Made by a program: the position numbers and the translations under genes. A DNA stretch of 64,000 bases. It comes from a virus. This document shows, in pieces, positions 17,800 to 25,786 of this stretch. The DNA is taken from positions 1 through 64,000 of IMG/VR virus record IMGVR_UViG_3300036851_000157; one strand, written 5' to 3'. The notes beneath the pieces were generated by a model. The model was given only the letters and a program-made list of their open reading frames with translations. It was not told the origin of the DNA and ran no database searches. Numbering within the stretch: position 1 is the first letter of the stretch; every line of letters begins with the position of its first letter.

Positions 17800-18075
17800 C
17801 TAGATGAAATCGTAGTAGTAACCGGCCTTCGGCATTCCCTGAGTGTTGATCTTGTGGTTGACAGATGTCATGTTGCGCTCGATCTGTCGACCATAAGAAT
17901 CGCCCTTACTCGCATCAGGGCTCACGTAGACAACGTTGACGAGCGGAGGAATCCAATCATCTCCTCGCTCGTAACCCGATCCGTGAACCGCCGTGACGAG
18001 TCCAAAAGTTTCGACGTAGTCGGCCGTAACGATTCGAACGGCATCGCCAATCTTCGGAATTCTCTGGTCGGTCAT
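17800..18075 (-). CDS. Conserved phage protein, SH3-like
   Basis: 91 residues from ATG 18075 with AAGGAGG upstream. IGDAVRIVTADYVETFGLVTAVHG and LVNVVYVSPD followed by DSYGRQIERNMTSVNHK describe a small beta-barrel conserved in several phage late operons; I do not know its role. Confidence 0.65.
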   Translation of the reverse strand: MTDQRIPKIGDAVRIVTADYVETFGLVTAVHGSGYERGDDWIPPLVNVVYVSPDASKGDSYGRQIERNMTSVNHKINTQGMPKAGYYYDFI

Positions 18076-18090
18076 TCCATTCACCTCCTT

Positions 18091-18447
18091 TCAGTCGATC
18101 TTGTTCCAGACCCCGTGCTCTATGTAACCATGCCACTGTTCGGGACGACCTCGGTTGTACATGATTGAATTACTCGACCCATCTCCTGGCCGAACTGAGA
18201 TCGTACCATCCTTTTCTTCACGAACAGTATGGATCATTAAAGTTCCAATTCCACCATCGCTAGGAGAACAATAACCCCAAACAGTTCTATTAAGATTACC
18301 AACAAGTTGCTTTTCTGGAAGATTGATGTATGGTTCGGTTGGGGAACCATCATCATTCAAATACTTCCAATAATCGCCAGGCTTCAACACATCTAGCTCG
18401 AGCGGCAAATCTCCGAATCGAGTGTCTGGAAGTCGACGACCCTTCAC
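18091..18447 (-). CDS. Conserved phage protein
   Basis: 118 residues, GTG start in a GTGA overlap with the upstream gene. The C-terminal GSSNSIMYNRGRPEQWHGYI then HGVW is reminiscent of small phage proteins that bind a metal or peptide, but the cysteines usual in such domains are absent here. Function unknown. Confidence 0.7.
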   Translation of the reverse strand: MKGRRLPDTRFGDLPLELDVLKPGDYWKYLNDDGSPTEPYINLPEKQLVGNLNRTVWGYCSPSDGGIGTLMIHTVREEKDGTISVRPGDGSSNSIMYNRGRPEQWHGYIEHGVWNKID

Positions 18448-19184
18448 TTAGCTTTCCGAAGAGTAATGAACGTCCAGATGTGGTCCATGCCCTTGTTGAT
18501 CACGGAAGGATCGATGACTCTGAAGCCTCGAAGCTTGACGCCAAGGCCCTTGAACATCTGCCAGTCGATCTTGTGGTTCCTCCATTGCATATCGAGTCGC
18601 TCTGCCAGCTTGTTAGGATGAACCCATCGAGTGCCGACTCCGAGCTGAAGATCTCCACCGTTCAGCACGATGTCCGGATTGAATTCCTTCTCCAACTTTC
18701 GTTGGATCTCTTGAACTCTCTCCACAGAACGGCGATACTGAGGAAGAACCAGGTTGATGAACCTGAGAGGACCGGGCTGTGGGTGCCAAGCAACAAGGAG
18801 GACCGTTTGATCCTCAACTTTACTGACAATGGCCTTACCCCAACGCTCAGGCATGTACTTGAGAATCTTCGGAATCTCTCGCCCAACGAAGAACTCTTCC
18901 TTGTGAAGGATCTCGTGACCCTTCTTGATGGAGATGATCACATCATGATTCACAACTCGACCACGAGCATCCTTGCGCTTCGGTGGACCGATGAAGTGTT
19001 CATACTCCTTGGCTGTTTCAACCAAGTCTCCGATGTTGAAGTTCATCTCAGACCAGTCAATCAAATCCGGCTCCAAGTTCGTAGCCAGTTTGATGACGTT
19101 TGGTCCGATGGACCTGGAGTGTCCAGGTGCATGCAGCCACTTTAAGTCCACTTTTCCCTCCTCGGACAAAACTTCAGATACCAT
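18444..19184 (-). CDS. Endonuclease/exonuclease/phosphatase-like protein
   Basis: About 246 residues from ATG 19184; an earlier TTG at 19232 lacks a ribosome site. LLVAWHPQPGPLRFINLVLP and PDIVLNGGDLQLG resemble the HxQ and GDxN segments of the EEP (DNase I/exonuclease III) fold. The expected GDFN is GGDLQ, so catalytic competence is uncertain. First gene of the late operon after the GC-rich gap. Confidence 0.5.
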   Translation of the reverse strand: MVSEVLSEEGKVDLKWLHAPGHSRSIGPNVIKLATNLEPDLIDWSEMNFNIGDLVETAKEYEHFIGPPKRKDARGRVVNHDVIISIKKGHEILHKEEFFVGREIPKILKYMPERWGKAIVSKVEDQTVLLVAWHPQPGPLRFINLVLPQYRRSVERVQEIQRKLEKEFNPDIVLNGGDLQLGVGTRWVHPNKLAERLDMQWRNHKIDWQMFKGLGVKLRGFRVIDPSVINKGMDHIWTFITLRKAK

Positions 19185-19343
19185 GTATAGAACGACCCAA
19201 TACGTAATACCCACTAGGGATCCCCATCCCAATACGTAACTAGGTCGGACCGTTTTCCCGTGTTCCCCCCGGGGAATTTTTTAGGAGGGGCGCGATGAAG
19301 AGGGGGGGTACATCTCGCGTACCCCTCCCCCCCATAGCATGTG
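19185..19343. promoter_or_regulatory. GC-run intergenic region, cos or late-control candidate
   Basis: 159 bases without a gene, the only large gap between the RNA-polymerase-like gene cluster and the late operon. It holds a perfect 12-bp direct repeat CCCAATACGTAA at 19196 and 19228, runs of C and G (CCCCCCGGGG near 19266), an AATTTTTTAGG stretch and a hairpin GGGGTAC/GTACCCC (19305-19325) extended by G/C pairs. Packaging ends (cos) and late promoters commonly lie here, upstream of TerS. Neither is proven. Confidence 0.35.
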
Positions 19344-19577
19344 TCAAGGTCTCGTCACGATGATGTGTTTCCCTGTGACGTTCTCCTCAACAATTTCTCT
19401 CATTGCTTGCTCCCGATCAGCCTCTTGGTCTGCATCACTCAATGAATCAGAAGTAATGATGATCCTATCGAGGAGACCGGGTGTGTTGTATCCATGAACC
19501 ATGTCCCAGATGAACCACTCATCCCAGTTATCGAACGGATCGAAAGGATTATCTGATGTACTAAGCATTATAGCCAT
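19344..19577 (-). CDS. Small acidic protein paired with the RNA-polymerase-like gene
   Basis: 77 residues, ATG overlapping the stop of the 938-residue gene. MLSTSDNPFDPFDNWDEWF, HGYNTPG and SDSLSDADQE form a motif set that I recognise from small phage proteins neighbouring the same large protein in other phages. Translational coupling suggests a functional pair. Biochemical role unknown. Confidence 0.75.
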   Translation of the reverse strand: MAIMLSTSDNPFDPFDNWDEWFIWDMVHGYNTPGLLDRIIITSDSLSDADQEADREQAMREIVEENVTGKHIIVTRP

Positions 19578-22393
19578 CAGCTTTCTCCTCTCAAGCTGTT
19601 CTTCAGTGTAGTGAGTGATACACCCAGAGCTTGTGCTACCTCAGCCTGTGTGTGACCAGAGGCCAGCATGGCCTTGGCTCTAGGAAGTTGTGAACCACCC
19701 ATCAAAGTAGTCTGACGTGGGGTGGCTAGCTTCTTCACAGTCTCAAGGTCTGCATTGTCCAAGATAGACTTCAGCTTGCTAGGACTGATGGCTCTTGCTT
19801 GGATGGCGGTCCATTCTTGAGGGGTGATTTGGATCTGGTCCTTGCCAGCACCAACTCTAGACCTCGCCTGCTGTAGTGCTTGGAACTTCACCCTCTTGAT
19901 CTGGGCAGCATCCATGTCTGGAAGATCTACCCTCTTCTGAGCCAATGTAGTATTGGCATAGATCTGAGCTTGACGTTCCAAAGGTCTGTTCTGGATGGCC
20001 TGATTAAGCTTGGCCGTCAGAGACTTGACCTCTTGGTCATAAGCACGAGTAGCAGAAGGCACAGCTTTGTCAAGCTTGGTGTTGACAAGTTCTTTCCTTG
20101 CCAGGTTTGCCAATGCCTTCATCCTGTTGCTGTGTTCAGCATACGCCGCTTCGATGCTAGTGCCAGGTTTTTCCTTAGATCCACCTGATGTCAAAGCAAA
20201 CGCGTCCTCTGCAATCTCTAGCTTCTTGCGTGGCGCAGTTGGGAAGCGAGTCTTCCCCGTGACAGGATCAACCCATTCCTCACCTTTTGGTACCAAGATC
20301 CTTCGACCTGTGATTGGATCAATGCCGCGCTGCTTGACAGCACGAGCTTGCCTATCTACAGAGCCGGCCCTAGAGATCAAGGTTGACGCACCGCCAGCCG
20401 CTTGTCCTCCAGGTCGAGGTTGATACTTCTGTTGAAGGGCCTTGATGCCGTTGTCAATCTCTGATGCCTTGTAATCCAAGGAATGCTTCTCAGCATCAAT
20501 AACAACCATAGAGTGTTTGACAGCACGAGCAAGTTCATCGTTGCTGGCTCCACGAATCGTCATGTCAGTGATGAGATTTGACACCTTACCCATGTGTTGC
20601 TGCTTGCCTGAGGGAGAAGTCTTTCCTGGCGTGCCATCGGGCTTTACCCCATAATCGATCTTGCTGGCTTTAGCATCCCAACGTCCACCATCAATAGTCT
20701 TCATTCCATCGTAAGGAGGATACTCCCTTTGTGGATCAAAGTGCTTCAATTCTTCCAATGAAGGAGAGCTCTTAATGGTTGTTCCTGGTCGCTGCGGAAT
20801 GACAATGACAGAATCTCCATCAAAGTCAGCTCCCGACAACTTTGCTGCTACCTTGGGGTTGATGCCGATTGCGTCAGGCGGATGCTCACCAAACGCCTCT
20901 CTTGCAAGCTTGTGCCTGTTGTTGACAGTCAGCTCTGGAATCTCGAAGGTTCCGCCATGGGGGTAGCGGATAAGAACTACGCGATCGCCGTTTTTGTACG
21001 TCGGTGCGTAGACCTCCGTCTCTTTCATCGTTGGAATGGGGAGGATGACACGAGACGCCTGGCCCGGAAGAGCTGCTGCTTTTAGATGGACAGCCGACGA
21101 ATCCGCGCCATCCGCAAAGGACTCGAGAAGCTTCGCTCGAACTGCCGGATTGGTGAGTTGCATGATCTCGTCAAGCTTTTCGCGTTCTGCATCGTAAGTT
21201 GCCTGCAGTTGGCGCCTTGCGAGAGTCGGGCTCTGCTTCGACAGAAATTGAGACGACAAGTTATCGGACCAAGTATCCCAATTACCTTCTTCGTTGATCT
21301 TGTTCATCACAGAAGTGACTTTACCGGTTTTCTCGTCAATGACCTGTCCACCATTCGGCCTGATCTGTGCACCAAAGGGGTTATCACTGTCGATCGTTCC
21401 GTCGTCCTTCTTCTTGAGCTCCTTCATGACATCGATCTTGCTGCCACCAGGGTTCTTGTTGGTGTTAAACTGAAGATCTACACCCTTCGGCATATCTGGC
21501 TTGTAGACGGCCATCCCTTTGAGATAGTGCGTGCCGTCGACCATGATTCGAACCTGGGCATAATGTGCTGATCCAAGTGAGACATCTTTGACACCAGGCC
21601 TGACATAAATGACACCGTCTGCCTCCTTGCCTCCTTGATCTGCGTAAATGATGCCAACGCGTCGAGAAGAGATTGATAGAGGCGGTTTAATGCCAAGGAT
21701 AGTCTTTCCGTTATCCTTCGAGAATTTTCCAAGAGCGTCGAGCTGTTGGATTTCTCCTTTTCGAGCATTGAGCTCCTTGTATGTCGTGCCGGGCGGTGTG
21801 AGAACACGGATCGTGGTCTTGTTACCTGGTGCAGTGCCGAGTTGGTCGACCTGTACTTTGTGGACCATGTATCCCTTTTCTTTTAGCACCGCTACTGCCG
21901 CCTTGAGGCGAGACTCAGCGATACCAAGGTGTTGTTCCACGCCAGTTCCGATGTCGATGAAACGCTTAGATGCAACACCCTCTTCCAACATCCGAGAAAC
22001 GTTGTGAAGAGCATCGATCTTCGCGCGAGCGTCATCAGCAAGCAGCGAACGAATCGTTGATTCCTTCGACTTGGTACCGAACATCTTCTCCGCAATAGCC
22101 GTGTGTGACCATCCTTGATCGCGAAGCTTCTGAGCTTGATGGATCTGCTGCTGCTTTTGTTGAGCCTTGGCAATTGTCCTAGCGGCACGGTATTCGGTAG
22201 TGCTGATACCGACCATCTTACAAGCCTCGGTAATGGACATATTGCCCTCGGACTTAATCTTGTCGAAGTACGCCAAGAACTCGCGATTTCTCACATTCTC
22301 GGTGCTACCTGAACCCCAAGGATAGCGGCCCGACCTACGAAGGATGCCGTAGTGAGCCAGATAGTCATCTTTTTCAATGAGCTCGCTCACCAT
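19577..22393 (-). CDS. Two-barrel RNA-polymerase-like protein with HTH segments
   Basis: 938 residues. N-terminus YLAHYGILRRSGRYPWGSG followed by two HTH-like stretches (~52-75 and ~90-118). Residues ~245-315 (VGIIYADQGG, LKGMAVY, GVDLQFNTNK) resemble the lysine-bearing first double-psi barrel, and 476-533 (RYPHGGTFEIPEL, then GADFDGDSVIVIP) resemble the beta-prime barrel with the DFDGD metal-binding motif at 523-527. This is the signature of single-chain polymerases such as YonO, crAss-phage RNAP and QDE-1. A further HTH (HTQAEVAQALGVSLTTLKNSL minus a few residues) closes the protein. Likely a phage transcriptase or a relative that has kept the fold. Confidence 0.65.
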   Translation of the reverse strand: MVSELIEKDDYLAHYGILRRSGRYPWGSGSTENVRNREFLAYFDKIKSEGNMSITEACKMVGISTTEYRAARTIAKAQQKQQQIHQAQKLRDQGWSHTAIAEKMFGTKSKESTIRSLLADDARAKIDALHNVSRMLEEGVASKRFIDIGTGVEQHLGIAESRLKAAVAVLKEKGYMVHKVQVDQLGTAPGNKTTIRVLTPPGTTYKELNARKGEIQQLDALGKFSKDNGKTILGIKPPLSISSRRVGIIYADQGGKEADGVIYVRPGVKDVSLGSAHYAQVRIMVDGTHYLKGMAVYKPDMPKGVDLQFNTNKNPGGSKIDVMKELKKKDDGTIDSDNPFGAQIRPNGGQVIDEKTGKVTSVMNKINEEGNWDTWSDNLSSQFLSKQSPTLARRQLQATYDAEREKLDEIMQLTNPAVRAKLLESFADGADSSAVHLKAAALPGQASRVILPIPTMKETEVYAPTYKNGDRVVLIRYPHGGTFEIPELTVNNRHKLAREAFGEHPPDAIGINPKVAAKLSGADFDGDSVIVIPQRPGTTIKSSPSLEELKHFDPQREYPPYDGMKTIDGGRWDAKASKIDYGVKPDGTPGKTSPSGKQQHMGKVSNLITDMTIRGASNDELARAVKHSMVVIDAEKHSLDYKASEIDNGIKALQQKYQPRPGGQAAGGASTLISRAGSVDRQARAVKQRGIDPITGRRILVPKGEEWVDPVTGKTRFPTAPRKKLEIAEDAFALTSGGSKEKPGTSIEAAYAEHSNRMKALANLARKELVNTKLDKAVPSATRAYDQEVKSLTAKLNQAIQNRPLERQAQIYANTTLAQKRVDLPDMDAAQIKRVKFQALQQARSRVGAGKDQIQITPQEWTAIQARAISPSKLKSILDNADLETVKKLATPRQTTLMGGSQLPRAKAMLASGHTQAEVAQALGVSLTTLKNSLRGES

Positions 22394-22902
22394 TGCTCCT
22401 CTTCTTCACGAAGGTCATCTACTCGCTTACTGAGGTATCGGTAACGCTCCATGTGGTGCATAATGTCGTCGCCATCAGGAATATGGGTACGAAATTCATC
22501 ATTCTGGTAAATCCGGCATTCCATCTTGATCTTGAATGGATTGATCAGATATTCCAGACAGAACAGCGCGCAATAAAGCTCGAGCTGCTTCCATGATGTC
22601 AACGCCTGTCCATTCTTCAAGTCGTGAACTCGAAGAAAATTCTTCCTGAAGCCGATCGCGTCGGGGGTGCCAAAAGCATTGGCGTTGTACATCAACATCT
22701 GCTCCGGTCGCATCATGTAACCGATTGCGTGGTTGACATACAGCGCTAACGTCGTCTGCCCCTTCAGCGGGATCTTAAGTCGAATAGCCTCAGCTGCGAA
22801 CTGGTGAAGTTCAGTTCCACGCTTGGCTTCCTGTTGCATGCGATAGACACGATCGAACTTATCGTCGTCGTATCCCAACCAGTGGTGTTTGCTCGCGCTC
22901 AA
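22387..22902 (-). CDS. RecB/Cas4-like PD-(D/E)XK nuclease
   Basis: About 171 residues, start uncertain (TTG 22902 giving LSASKHHWLGYDDDK; no clear ribosome site). Motifs: GTELHQFAAEAI, GTPDAIGFRKNFLRVHDLKNG with the D...D-x-K core, and QLELYCALFCLEY. Matches phage exonucleases of the RecB/Cas4 class that process DNA ends in replication-recombination. Overlaps the resolvase-like gene upstream. Confidence 0.7.
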   Translation of the reverse strand: MSASKHHWLGYDDDKFDRVYRMQQEAKRGTELHQFAAEAIRLKIPLKGQTTLALYVNHAIGYMMRPEQMLMYNANAFGTPDAIGFRKNFLRVHDLKNGQALTSWKQLELYCALFCLEYLINPFKIKMECRIYQNDEFRTHIPDGDDIMHHMERYRYLSKRVDDLREEEEQW

Positions 22903-23218
22903 ATGTGTCGCGTGCAAGCCGGTAAAGGCGGTATGTCTGTGCCAGATCATGCAGAACCTCTTCTTCGTTCTCTGGGTAGATAAATGCCCCGAAGGAGTGG
23001 ATGGCAGCCCAGTGGACATACCATTCTTGGTTAGGTTCTTGATCCGCGTCGCGTGAAATTTTCACTTCCAGCCATCCCCAGAAGCCTGGGAGAAAAACTG
23101 TGAGATCAGGAATGCCTTGACGATAGCCTGAGTTGTTCTTAAGGATGTCACACTCTCCCTTGGGAAAGCGACCTTTGATCCTAGGTATCAACTCTCGCTG
23201 ATAGTCTCTTTCTAGCAT
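22859..23218 (-). CDS. VRR-NUC-type / Holliday-junction-resolvase-like nuclease
   Basis: 119 residues from ATG 23218 with GGAGGTGAGA upstream. LERDYQRELIPRIKGRFP, NNSGYRQGIPDLTVFLP, WLEVKISRDADQEPNQEWYV, FIYPENEEEVL: the IPD...E-V-K core of PD-(D/E)XK enzymes in the VRR-NUC group. Preceded by its own copy of the phage promoter. Probably cuts branched DNA or trims replication intermediates. Confidence 0.75.
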   Translation of the reverse strand: MLERDYQRELIPRIKGRFPKGECDILKNNSGYRQGIPDLTVFLPGFWGWLEVKISRDADQEPNQEWYVHWAAIHSFGAFIYPENEEEVLHDLAQTYRLYRLARDTFEREQTPLVGIRRR

Positions 23219-23268
23219 TCTCACCTCCAAAAACAGACAAAAAGAATAGGGATATGGTCCCCTCTTCT

Positions 23269-23293
23269 ATTATAGTCTGCGTTTGCGACGCGA
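23269..23293 (-). promoter_or_regulatory. Phage cassette promoter (TCGC-N15-TATAAT)
   Basis: Coding-strand TCGC, 15 bases, TATAAT. Lies 50 bases before the resolvase-like gene. It belongs to the repeated 17-member promoter family of this genome. Confidence 0.65.
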
Positions 23294-23301
23294 GCCAATA
23301 C

Positions 23302-23808
23302 TTACTGTGTCACACGAGCAAATCGTTGCCACGTGGGGAAACAGGGGCTGCCGTTAACTACTGATTTCATCACATCTTCCTCTAAAAGACCGTATTTACA
23401 AGCAGCGACGCGAGAATCTTCATACTCCTCGCTGGTTTCCACGTCATAGATCTTCGCTCGGAACAGCGGAGTCTTGGACTCCTCGAACTGGTGAAAGAAC
23501 TTGACAGCGAACCACCTGGGACGCCACACTAGATTCTTCGCGTGATTATCGTTACGATCTCCATTCAGATTGATTGGTGTGTTGAACTGTGCTGACTTCC
23601 CTGTAACAAACATGGTTGCGACGAGGCGAGGAAGAGACAGTGTCATCTGCCGACCCTCGTCACGCTTCATCAAACCTACTCTGACTACCCCATACTGGTT
23701 CGGGGAGAGTTTGAGTAGGTTGTCCGTACGCTCATTCTTCACTGCGCCTTCGTCACTCACCATGTAACCAGGGAAGCCCATCGTGTCTAGGCTTTCCCAA
23801 TTCTCCAT
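23302..23808 (-). CDS. NUMOD4-type HNH homing-endonuclease-like protein, degenerate
   Basis: 168 residues. N-terminus ENWESLDTMGFPGYMVSDEG with a VKNER continuation is a NUMOD4 start; PINLNGDRNDNHAKNLVW occupies the HNH position but the first catalytic His appears as Asn (INLNGD instead of xxHxDG). Possibly an inactive remnant or a DNA-binding derivative. Overlaps its neighbour by one base. Confidence 0.65.
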   Translation of the reverse strand: MENWESLDTMGFPGYMVSDEGAVKNERTDNLLKLSPNQYGVVRVGLMKRDEGRQMTLSLPRLVATMFVTGKSAQFNTPINLNGDRNDNHAKNLVWRPRWFAVKFFHQFEESKTPLFRAKIYDVETSEEYEDSRVAACKYGLLEEDVMKSVVNGSPCFPTWQRFARVTQ

Positions 23809-24020
23809 CAGTTCTCCTGCTCCCGCTTCTGCTCATCGAGCCGCTTCTGCACAGACTTTCTCCACAGCTTCCATTCTTCAAAAAGTTTAAAGATCTGCTT
23901 GCCTGGGTGAAAGATTGTGCCCTTGTGCCAGATCATTGCAGCACTAGGCGAATAGAAAGGACCAACTCCAAGACCTCGACGGTAAAGCCAAACCTTGATT
24001 TTCATCCACATTCTCATCAA
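23808..24020 (-). CDS. Hypothetical basic protein
   Basis: 70 residues, start overlapping the upstream stop. Aromatic and basic: WMKIKVWLYRRGLG, AMIWHKG, FKLFEEWKLWRKSVQKRL. No family recognised; possibly a nucleic-acid-binding or membrane-peripheral helix. Confidence 0.6.
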   Translation of the reverse strand: MMRMWMKIKVWLYRRGLGVGPFYSPSAAMIWHKGTIFHPGKQIFKLFEEWKLWRKSVQKRLDEQKREQEN

Positions 24021-24250
24021 ACAACTCCTCTTAGAAGTTTTGAGCGCCGAACATAAACGGCGTCTACACTACGATCAAGCTTTAACGACACTTGCGTAAT
24101 GTCGAAAGGCTCAGTCATTATGAGTAGATCCTCGTCGGCTCCCCACCGCCTCCTTGAGCCGGGTCCTGACTTAGGTTTTGCCCCGCGATCAATCATTCGA
24201 GCTCTTGAGGCGCGATTGTGGTTTTTACGCTTTGCACCTTTACTCGGCAT
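24017..24250 (-). CDS. Small HTH/SANT-like DNA-binding protein
   Basis: 77 residues. Very basic N-terminus (KRKNHNRASRARMIDRG), then RRRWGADEDLLIM, FDITQVSLKLDRSVDAVYVRR, a three-helix Myb/SANT-like pattern with the conserved W and acidic first helix. Probably a small regulator. ATGA overlap with neighbours shows operon membership. Confidence 0.6.
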   Translation of the reverse strand: MPSKGAKRKNHNRASRARMIDRGAKPKSGPGSRRRWGADEDLLIMTEPFDITQVSLKLDRSVDAVYVRRSKLLRGVV

Positions 24251-24474
24251 CAGATTTCCGCCCAGTTTGTAGTTTCCGTGATCTCAATCACATCTCTACT
24301 CACAAGGGTTCCAAACTCAGGCTGACCCACAAACGGAAGTTTCGCATTATGCGCTATTCTAGCTACTTCTTGTTCTGCGTGAAGTTTTCCGTAGTATCCT
24401 CTACCTTTCGACACAATGGTCTGACTATCGCCTAAACGCACGCCATACTCAGTATAAGAGTTCTCAACACGCAT
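24250..24474 (-). CDS. Hypothetical protein
   Basis: 74 residues from ATG 24474, overlapping the previous stop. Beta-rich beginning (YTEYGVRLGDSQTIVSKG), then LHAEQEVARIAHNAK. No family recognised. Confidence 0.6.
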   Translation of the reverse strand: MRVENSYTEYGVRLGDSQTIVSKGRGYYGKLHAEQEVARIAHNAKLPFVGQPEFGTLVSRDVIEITETTNWAEI

Positions 24475-24638
24475 CAGTGCACAATCCCCTTCAATCCAAG
24501 CCAACGCAGATACTCAGGGACGGAATCGAATCCTGCCTTGAGTGCGTTCTCTGAGATCTTTATCAATTCGTCGATGTCAAGTCGCACACTCACCTGCTCT
24601 GTTCGGCGACGATTCTCAGTCCCTGATCGATTACCCAT
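24474..24638 (-). CDS. Ribbon-helix-helix protein
   Basis: 54 residues from ATG 24638. RRTEQVSVRLDIDELIKISEN followed by LKAGFDSVPEYLRWLGLKG has the strand-helix-helix layout of Arc/CopG-type repressors. Likely a DNA-binding regulator of this small-gene operon. Confidence 0.65.
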   Translation of the reverse strand: MGNRSGTENRRRTEQVSVRLDIDELIKISENALKAGFDSVPEYLRWLGLKGIVH

Positions 24639-24837
24639 CAGACTCCTTAGGAACAAGGCGCTTGTTTTCTCCGCCATTAGAAACCACAACAAACTTCTTT
24701 CCACAGGAACATATCCACTCATGCCCTTCTGCGTGGTGACTAACTGCCAACCTTGCAAAGAGGACTCCAATGTGGGGGCAAGTCAGCTTCGACGGTATTG
24801 CCGGTTGTTGCCAACCGGATCTCTTTTGTTCGCTCAT
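24631..24837 (-). CDS. Small putative zinc-binding protein
   Basis: 68 residues. TCPHIGVLFARLAVSHHAEGHE then WICSCGKKF gives C..H...H...C-x-C, compatible with zinc binding. Start overlaps the upstream stop. Role unknown. Confidence 0.6.
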   Translation of the reverse strand: MSEQKRSGWQQPAIPSKLTCPHIGVLFARLAVSHHAEGHEWICSCGKKFVVVSNGGENKRLVPKESDG

Positions 24838-24980
24838 CAGACATCCACCTCTTCGACAGTCAGTCGATGAATCACAGCGTCGTTGAGTCGTTCTTCCTTG
24901 GCCAACGCGTGACTAATCGTTTCAGCCACATCAACAACGGCCTGTCCGGGAACGCTGAGCTCAATTTCTACGCGGATCAT
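24837..24980 (-). CDS. Small hypothetical protein
   Basis: 47 residues (MIRVEIELSVPGQAVVDVAE...), start at 24980 and stop overlapping the next start. Strand followed by a helix. Operon-coupled on both sides, which supports its reality. Confidence 0.65.
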   Translation of the reverse strand: MIRVEIELSVPGQAVVDVAETISHALAKEERLNDAVIHRLTVEEVDV

Positions 24981-25333
24981 CAATTCCCCCTAAGATTGAT
25001 CGCATGGCCCGTACGTTGGTGATGCTTGTACCCGAGCTTTGCCAGCTTGTCCATGCTGTGACCAGACTCGAGGAACTGCCCACACGTACACTGGATGATG
25101 TGCCGCTTGTTCACTCCTGGCTGAAACCAGATGAAGTCTTTCTTGAGGTTGTCCTGCTCTTCAGACGTCAACCCGATCTGAAAGACCCCATATTCTTCAT
25201 CCGTCATGAAGAACCAGATGTCTCGAGTGAAGATCCCGGAGAATTCCTGAATCTCACTTTCGGTGTAATTGTACACAAACGTTCGTTCGTCATCCGTGGA
25301 GTAACAGAACACGCGTAGCTTGTCTTCTATCAC
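24980..25333 (-). CDS. Hypothetical protein with CxC-H zinc motif
   Basis: 117 residues. N-terminal alpha/beta part (FTRDIWFFMTDEEYGVFQIG) and C-terminal CTCGQFLESGHSMDKLAKLGYKHHQRTGH, a C-x-C...H...H cluster related to the C-terminal end of the protein at 30672-30995. Possibly binds nucleic acid. Overlaps the upstream gene by 4 bases. Confidence 0.65.
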   Translation of the reverse strand: MIEDKLRVFCYSTDDERTFVYNYTESEIQEFSGIFTRDIWFFMTDEEYGVFQIGLTSEEQDNLKKDFIWFQPGVNKRHIIQCTCGQFLESGHSMDKLAKLGYKHHQRTGHAINLRGN

Positions 25334-25512
25334 TTTGCATTCCTTCTGTTAGGTCGAGAAGCTAAACCAAGCCTTTTTGCTTGGTTTGTAACAGCGGTTA
25401 CTGAGACGTTGTACTTCTTAGCCATTTCTTGTCGAGGAAGGTTCATCGTCCAGTCTCTAATGAACTCTTCATCTCGACCAACAATGCCTTGCCTCCTGCC
25501 TGGTTGCGCCAT
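25330..25512 (-). CDS. Small HTH regulator
   Basis: 60 residues from ATG 25512. DEEFIRDWTMNLPRQEMAKK then YNVSVTAVTNQAKRLGL is a helix-turn-helix of the sigma-like/terminase-small type. It is first gene after an AT-rich gap with a tandem operator-like repeat, suggesting autoregulation. Confidence 0.65.
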   Translation of the reverse strand: MAQPGRRQGIVGRDEEFIRDWTMNLPRQEMAKKYNVSVTAVTNQAKRLGLASRPNRRNAK

Positions 25513-25786
25513 GTTCACCACCTTAGTTGGTCCGATACGTAGTTTTTATGTATTGCCAAGCTTTCTTGAAGAAAACTCTTTAGAATTCTCATTTCCAATA
25601 CTTATTCTTAATTTTAGCGCGTTGAATAAGGATTTACGTACTGGAAACGCCTGATAGAGAAGAGTTTTTTCCAAAAATCTTGGCAGTATTGGACTGGCAC
25701 TTGGATACTTAATTTTTGACGATTTCACGCGGTATACGTAAGTTGTATACGTAAAACATGAGTACGTCAAAAACGTGTCAAATCCG
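25513..25786 (-). promoter_or_regulatory. AT-rich gap with tandem TTACGTATAC operator candidate
   Basis: 274 bases without a convincing gene. On the coding strand the decamer TTACGTATAC occurs twice separated by AAC (25732-25741 and 25745-25754), giving a 13-base period; each copy has the palindromic cores TACGTA and GTATAC. A TTGACG element precedes it. Best read as promoter and operator for the HTH gene at 25330-25512. Confidence 0.45.

Noticed and set aside
19184-19232. Longer N-terminus for the EEP-like protein from TTG 19232
   Set aside because: No ribosome site, and the extra codons run through the 12-bp direct repeat; ATG 19184 is better.
25546-25770. 74-codon frame in the AT-rich gap
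   Set aside because: TTG start with no ribosome site, lysine/phenylalanine/serine-rich from AT content, and it overlaps the operator repeats.
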